Of a DNA stretch of 64,000 nucleotides, positions 58,212 through 64,000 are shown in pieces. Source of the DNA: Diplocarpon mali (Eukaryota > Ascomycota > Leotiomycetes > Helotiales > Drepanopezizaceae); contig JAENRP010000008.1 in the NCBI GenBank assembly GCA_024741835.1, positions 142,724 through 206,723 on the forward strand, read 5' to 3'. The position numbers and the translations under genes were made by a program. Below the pieces are notes generated by a model. That model was not told the DNA's origin, made no database searches, and was given only the letters and a program-made list of their open reading frames with translations. Positions within the stretch are counted from its first letter, which is position 1. Every line of letters begins with the position of its first letter.

Positions 58212-60918
58212 TCTTTCTTCTCGTGCTTGAACGGACCGTCTGAACGTGTCCCGGGGATTGGGATGGTGTGGAGAGAAGGACAGAGCAAAAGGGTGCCACA
58301 AACGCGGTTCAATATGATACCGCACGATCGAAACACAACCCAACACCTCTGTTGACAAGAGAGAGAGAGAGTAGGAAGCAGCGAGAAGCACGCCAGACCT
58401 CCTTTTGCGTTTTCAGTAAACAAACGCCCCTCCCCTTCTTCCCACGGCTGCCCAGCCATCTATACCGCAGTCGCTATAGCAAGGGATACGCTCGCCATCG
58501 CCGGGCAGTCAGTTCATGCGTGCTCGCCCTCTGATTCCGCACTGCTCTCGCGAGGTGTGCTGTACTATGCGGTGCAATGCTGTCGCGGATGCTCGCTAGG
58601 GGATGCTAGCGGTCAGCGCGGGGTGGCCCCTGGATCTAGGCGAGAATGATGTGATTGATAGTCTGCGACCAGAGTCGGAGATGAGGATGACGCCGCGTGT
58701 TTATTTACTGTTTGCCAGTAGGGAGTTGTCCGAGCGTGTGAGCTATGTGTGCTGTGTATTGGACGAAGATGAGATTGTCGTCGTCGGGGATTGAGGGAAA
58801 GTTGGGTCAGGGAGTACACACAGTACGAGGCCAAGGACGAGTCCCAAGTGATGGAATCCTGGATGCCCAAAGGCACTGTATCGTATCACATCTTACCAGA
58901 TCGCATTTTCTGGGTTCGGGATCAAGTGATAAACACCGTCGGGAAATCAAGTCGCGCGCACTGGAGGTGAAGCAGGAGGGAGGAGGGGAGGCGAACACGG
59001 AAAAAGGGGTAAGGGGGGTATTAGCCGAAGCTCGCTGGGGGAGAGTAACGTTCCGGCTCACCGCTTTCATTCTGCCCTCGGCATGGAACAAGCGGAACGG
59101 GGACCTCGGACTGGCCGCAATGGGCGGCGAGCCGAACATCAATCACCAGCTCCTGGTCGAAAAATGGACGTCACGGCAATGGAGACGTCAGGACAGGATA
59201 TGCTCACATTCCTCCCTTGCCTGGTGTCGTGGGAGTATCGATCCCAACTCTGATATCGGTGTGGATGTGAACATAGTTGCCAACCCTCAATCCCCGAGTC
59301 TGTGAAGATGATTCGAGATGTAGCACATCACAGAGTCGTGCGATTCCTACCCGGAGAGAGCGGAGTGGAAAGCCAGCCGTGCTCTCACGTCCCACGTGAT
59401 TGTTTACATGTGTATATATCGACGCTTTCCACGCTCGCACGCGACTCCGACGGCGAAGAAATCAAACGAGGTGGATTGTAAGCCGTCTCTTCTTCGCCTC
59501 TCTACAGCATGCGCGTGGGATTGATCCGTGAGACAGACGAGATGGAGAGATGGGGACCGCGTTGATGCGCCTGTATGGAACGTACGTGGGACTGGTACCG
59601 AGGGATCCTTGATCTATTCTTCCTGGACTGATCTGAGGCTCCCTGGGACATCTCAAGCGACGAGAGCTGATTGTTCCGTTCGTCTGAATCCTCTTCTGGT
59701 TGTTCGGCTTCCGGGGTATGGTCGCGGATATATGTGTATCGAGACATAATATGCATTCCGTGTATTCTGCACCTACACCGTCGGAGTAGAAACTGGTTCG
59801 CTATCTATTCCTCGAGTTCGGATCGCGAGTGCCCCTAGCTTGGCCGACGACAGCAGCAAACACAAAGCTCGGTTCACGTGCGCAGATCACCTGACTCGAC
59901 GCAGCGCATGCTCACGTACCCTGCTCACACGCAGCGCGATGAGCCTTTTCTTTCTTCCCGGAAAGATGTTGAATTTATTCCTTTTGATAGATTCCTGCTC
60001 TGGCGATCCAGACAGGAGGTAAGAATTCAACGCACGATGCTGTCCTATGCTGCTTCGATCATCACTCGACTCTCGTTCGATTTCTCTAGTCCTCGTCCTG
60101 GCTCGTGCTTGAATCTCTGCTCGAAAGCGCGATTGATCTCTTTCCCGGCGAATGTATTTCCATCAGGATGAATCTCGAGCGAGAACCACATGCATATAGC
60201 TATTGAGTATATTCGTTTGGCAGATATGATCGATGACTGCCTGGCTTGCGAGTTCAAGGATCCACGAGAAGGCTCGCTTGTCTTGAACTGAAGATCCGGC
60301 GGCTCTCGTTGGAAAGATGAGAGGACGCAGTCTGCTCTGCAAGCGCAATTCTGATCAACTCCTCGAAACGAAGGTCTGCGGCGGCGTGCCTGATGCGTCG
60401 GAGCTGTCGTCTCTGAATATCAAACCGCGGGAAAGACGTGCCGTCAAGATATGGTGGTCTTCAAAGCCCACACCACAGGTCTCAGGCGTCAAACCGCAAA
60501 CCCAAACCCAAATCCACGTCCAAGAGTATCCTCGACGGCCTCCACGGCAGTGGCCCCCGGCGGGCCAGCGGAGCGTCACGCAGCGACTATGACCTCGAAT
60601 TCTTCCCAAGCATGGTATGAATGTCAGGATCACGCTAAGAATGCATCCCCCTCGAGTAAATCAAGCACCCCAAGCCCTCGAACGAGTCGCCTCGAAACCC
60701 TCCCGCCTTCATCCCCAATCTGCTCTTCTCCCTCGCCAGCCCCCCTGCACTACAGCAAGATCACCTCGCGGTCGGGATCTCGCTATTTACGAGGTTTTTC
60801 GGGAGAGGGAGTTTGGGATTTCTTTTTGGCGTCTTTTTGGAGCCCGACGCGTGTTTGTTTGTGTTGGAGCTTGGGGTGTGCTTAGCGAGGCAAGGCGTTG
60901 ATCTGGACGGCAACCATC

Positions 60919-61085
60919 TCTCTTTATCTCTCTTTATCTCTCTCTGTTTCTCTCTGTCTCTCTTCACCTCTCTCCGTCTCTCTCTATCTCTCTCTATCTC
61001 TCTCTGTCTCTCTTCACCTCTCTTCACCTCTCTTCACCTCTCTTCACCTCTCTTCACCTCTCTTCACCTCTCTTCACCTCTCTTC
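60919..61085. repeat. Pyrimidine minisatellite, 10-bp unit
   Basis: CT-rich array that becomes a perfect 10-bp repeat (TCTTCACCTC) for seven consecutive units from 61011 to 61080. The preceding ~90 bp is an imperfect TCTCTNTNTC version. One strand is almost purine-free over about 165 bp. Confidence 0.95.
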
Positions 61086-62344
61086 GCCGTGAGCGGTGGA
61101 TGTTGTAGGGCCCGAGTGCTGTTGAAGCTATCACGCTGTGGTAGGCTATTGGATGGCTAGTTTTACCTGGATAGCGAATGCTGATGGATATCCCCTTGGA
61201 TCTCTAGGGTGTATCAACAGCGAGAAGGGGGGGGCAGCGTCTGATTCTTTCAATACTAATATCGGGCACAAAAAGATGTGGATATGAAAGACCAAAACAC
61301 AGAGCCAGAGACCCGTGATGGCTTTGGATCTACGGCCCTGGATTTAGCCGTCTGACATTGTCCTGGCTCTCTAGTAATGGGAACTGATTCCTGGAAGAAT
61401 ATCCGTATTCTCCGTGGTACTGTCTCTTTAAATCTCAATATCCCCACGAAGCAGATCACACACCCTCCGCAGAGCCATGGGCGGTAGAGACCTGCTGGAA
61501 GCTCGTCTGCCTATCTTGTTGCTTAAGAAGAGGTCGTCGATGGTAGGATGATCGATTGAGACATGTAAAGAGATCACGAGGAGCTAGTACGAGAAATACG
61601 ACAAAACTGATGCTTTCATCTCGGGCACTACATCCTACTCCTGATCAGAAATATACTTCGCCCCGCCCACTCATGACTATCTCGGGAGGAGATTCGTATG
61701 GCGCTTTGGTTGTGACCAGAACGGTGTCTAGAGCCGTAGGACTAGTCGACTCGTGAAGCTGAGCTGCACCCCCCCGGCGTGACTCGGGACCCATTCCCAA
61801 GCATGGTGTTATGCGAATGATTCACTCCTCTTGCAACCAACTTATCGTATAGATGCACCGAGTTCCATACGCCCGCGCATGTTCAGCAGTTTCCATCCTT
61901 CACAAGGTCTGCAAGGCTTCTTCCGGGGCACTTGAGTTGGGTTCGCCCTGCAGATAGACCTGTCGCGTGGGACGTGGATTTACATCTAGATCACAGTATC
62001 AGGCCGGTGAAGTGGATGATTTCATAGGCATGAGATCCGTCGCACCCAAGAGCCATTCCCTGCCCCAGGCGTTTGGATGTGGTGCGAAATTCTCCAATTT
62101 AGAGCTTTCTCTTGGGAATACCAGTTAGTGTTAGGATATACAAGGATTGGCTTATGTAATCGTACCTTGTGTCTATACTCCTGCAGCTCTATAGAACTCG
62201 GAATCTACACCTTTAGATCCTGTCAATCAGAGTGTAGTGCCAACGCCGTCTTCGCAAACCCTCCCCCCGCCGTGATGGAAGGGCGTAAGTCGTGCTCCGG
62301 CTCCGAGTCCTGGTATGCGGTGAAGGATCAGCGATCAATACTCC

Positions 62345-62431
62345 AGGTCGTGAATCCAGGTGGTGAATCCAGGTCGTGAATCCAGGTCGTGGTTCCAGGT
62401 CGTTGTTCCAAGTCGTGGTTCCAAGTCGTGG
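62345..62431. repeat. 13-bp minisatellite
   Basis: About 6.7 copies of a 13-bp unit AGGTCGTGAATCC, drifting to AGGTCGTGGTTCC and AAGTCGTGGTTCC towards the right. The gradient of change from left to right suggests stepwise duplication. Confidence 0.95.
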
Positions 62432-62484
62432 CGGCATGTCCCTCGCTCTCTGTGAAATGACAGGGAGCTTGTCATTCATCGGAG

Positions 62485-62690
62485 GAGCTGGTGGTTAGGA
62501 GATAGGGAATGCGTGGATTCTTTTAATTTCCAAGAGCTAGTGGGTAAGAGACAAGTAATATATAGATATCTCTTAATTCTCAAAGCTAGTAGTTGAAAGA
62601 CGAGTAATGTATAGATGTTTTCAATTCCAAAGCTAGTAGTTAAAAGACAAGTAATAGATAAATGTTTTTAATTTCCAAGAGCAAAGAGCA
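62485..62690. repeat. Imperfect ~48-bp tandem repeat
   Basis: About four units sharing AGCTAGTAGTT, AAGACAAGTAAT and a TAGATGTTTTAATT-like end, with unit lengths of about 47-50 bp. Similarity is highest between the last two full units (about 62586-62680); the first unit (62485-62520) is strongly diverged. Confidence 0.85.
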
Positions 62691-63228
62691 CATACCGCTT
62701 TGACTTATCCTCCCTTCTCACGCGAGTTTTGTCTCCGTACTGATGAGATAGCATACATATCCTGGTATGACTGACCGCAAGACACTTGCATTTCCCACCA
62801 ACTCCATGTCTACCGTTTCTCTCCGAGACACTGCACGGCCGTCACGTGCTCATCGCTGACTGACTCGTGGCAGCTGCTCGCCGCTATCGCTGTACTCGCG
62901 TCCTGGCTCTAAATATACACCCCCCATCGACAGTCCCGCAGATATGCAGAGCGACGCGGGAGAATCAAGAAGCCTCTGGACGTGAGGTGTTTTGGCTCCC
63001 GTGGTATACTCGTTGCAATGCTCCGAGATAGAGTGCTATGTATGGGTACATGTACATGACGGCTCTGACTTCAATGGATGCGACGCTCTTCTCATGGAGA
63101 GAAACGAGGTACCCAACGGGCCCTCGCGGTCTTATTCTATCTGGCTTGGCTACCCTCGTTTTGAATCGCTTTCTTGGAGGTGCATTATCTAGAGATGCGA
63201 ATTCTCATAGATGACTATCATAGACATT

Positions 63229-63245
63229 TTAGGGTTAGGGTTGGG
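63229..63245. repeat. Short TTAGGG-type tract between direct repeats
   Basis: TTTTAGGGTTAGGGTTGGG contains two exact TTAGGG units and one variant. The block ATTCTCATAGAT occurs on both sides, at about 63201 and 63246. Confidence 0.9.
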
Positions 63246-63299
63246 ATTCTCATAGATAAGAACCTATGCTGTTCAGGTAAGCAGGTATGTTGCAACAGG

Positions 63300-63370
63300 A
63301 CATCAAAGCACTGCAATAATACATCAAAGCATTGCAATAGTACATCAAAGCACTGCTATAGTACATCAAA
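63300..63370. repeat. 21-bp minisatellite
   Basis: About 3.4 copies of a 21-bp unit starting ACATCAAAGCA. Because 21 is a multiple of three, the enclosing plus-strand frame shows a heptapeptide repeat (TSKHCNN), but no gene is supported there. Confidence 0.95.
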
Positions 63371-64000
63371 TCGGTCTCGAGCTTCTCATCGCGCTCTGCG
63401 CGGGTATTGCCGATCCCAGACCACCTTCTCCTTTACTATACCGGCGCGAGTTTTGAGCTGGCGTCGAGAGGGAAGGTATTACAAGATAAGCTCTTCAGAG
63501 TCGCGTCCGAGGCAATCCACCGAGCGGAGGCAGCAGGCCTCTGTCTCTGCCCGAGACGACGACCTTCCCTTGGCCGCGAGACAGGACCAGAGTGGCCATC
63601 GCAAATCGCCCCGAGTCGCGAGGGTGAGGGGCTGTCGATGCATCGCCGCAGCCTGGGGGAAGCTCGGTGGCGATGTATTCTCGCACGGTGGCGCGGTGGT
63701 TATCTCCCCCCCACATCAAGCAGGGGGGCCGGGGGATTCGAGCGGCCACGGCGTGTACGTCGGGCCCTTTGCCATCTCTTCTTTGTCACCAGTCATGCCA
63801 GTCGACCATAACGGCCCGGTGTATCTGAACTGCGCAGCGGAGAAAGTCTCACGATTCTTCTGATCTGGTGGCTCCCTCGCGAGGTGGAAGGGATGGGGCG
63901 ACGAGAGGAAAACAGGGGGCACCAGATCGCCGCCGTCTCGCAGCATGGAGAGAGCCCGCTGATGCGGCTTTGGGTGGTTTCCCGGCACGCGTCGGGTCGG

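Larger units (their letters stand above)
58212..64000. other. Gene-poor, repeat-rich right end
   Basis: The first 400-600 bp is the promoter and leader of the giant repeat gene. Beyond that, 5.2 kb contains no reading frame I can support as a gene, despite several 90-230 codon frames that overlap minisatellites or GC-rich sequence. Composition shifts abruptly from CT-rich (60.9-61.1 kb) to AT-rich (62.5-62.7 kb) to GC-rich (63.4-64 kb). Four separate minisatellites and one short telomere-like tract lie here and are listed individually. Confidence 0.5.

Noticed and set aside
58745..59305. 186-codon plus-strand frame upstream of the giant gene
   Set aside because: Composition is unremarkable, it lies in promoter sequence, and no conserved motif is visible.
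60451..60901. Overlapping 94- and 144-codon frames, one with YEVFREREFGISFWRLFGA
   Set aside because: Briefly protein-like, but it runs into the CT repeat and has no upstream exon or family match that I can state.
63174..63863. 229-codon plus-strand frame with a TSKHCNN heptapeptide repeat
   Set aside because: It begins without a good ATG, its repeat comes from a 21-bp minisatellite, and the rest is GC-rich with no family features.
1..64000. Search by eye for tRNA B-boxes, CRISPR-like arrays and terminal inverted repeats of transposons
   Set aside because: No GGTTCGANNCC-type box in a foldable context, no spaced identical repeats with unique spacers, and no convincing element ends were found; a covariance-model and self-alignment run would be needed to be certain.

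Overview
The window reads as nuclear DNA of a filamentous ascomycete (Pezizomycotina). The genes are spaced out and lie on both strands. They are split by short introns, mostly about 45-80 bp, with GT..AG ends and CTAAC-like branch points, and the proteins are typical fungal housekeeping products. The class (perhaps Leotiomycetes) is a guess from protein style only. I rebuilt exon structures by hand from reading frame, splice signals and protein-family continuity.

Layout. 0.7-9 kb: INCENP/Sli15-like chromosomal passenger subunit (+) and a large J-domain protein (+). 9.9-10.6 kb: a frameshifted aminoglycoside-phosphotransferase/choline-kinase-like pseudogene (-). 12-16.3 kb: Mediator subunit MED4 (-) and neuronal calcium sensor NCS-1 (+). 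18.2-21.7 kb: a TM9SF/EMP70 protein (-) divergent from the Lcp5/neuroguidin ribosome-biogenesis factor (+). 23.6-27.9 kb: an FAD-dependent monooxygenase (+) and a probable Golgi type II glycosyltransferase-like protein (+). 28.3-28.9 kb: a probable decayed gene. 31.2-34.8 kb: GPI transamidase catalytic subunit GPI8 (-) divergent from a histidine-phosphatase-superfamily protein (+). 35.8-42.5 kb, all on the minus strand: an uncharacterised six-pass membrane protein, a 2EXR-type protein and a pyruvate decarboxylase-family enzyme in eight exons. 45.8-46.9 kb: a MYND zinc-finger protein (+). 48.5-58.2 kb: one uninterrupted 9.7-kb reading frame (-) for a giant protein built of about 50-residue repeats, with an internal hydrophobic segment, an acidic middle and NPF motifs. 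58.2-64 kb: no supportable gene, but several independent minisatellites and a short TTAGGG-type tract.

The genes do not form an evident biosynthetic cluster or operon-like unit; most are unrelated cell-biology genes (chromosome segregation, transcription, calcium sensing, secretory pathway, GPI anchoring, ribosome assembly, fermentation). The parts most worth a second look are the giant repeat protein, the two decayed genes, the non-canonical GC-AG intron in the decarboxylase gene, and the repeat-rich gene-poor right end. I found no convincing tRNA, rRNA, CRISPR array or intact transposon.
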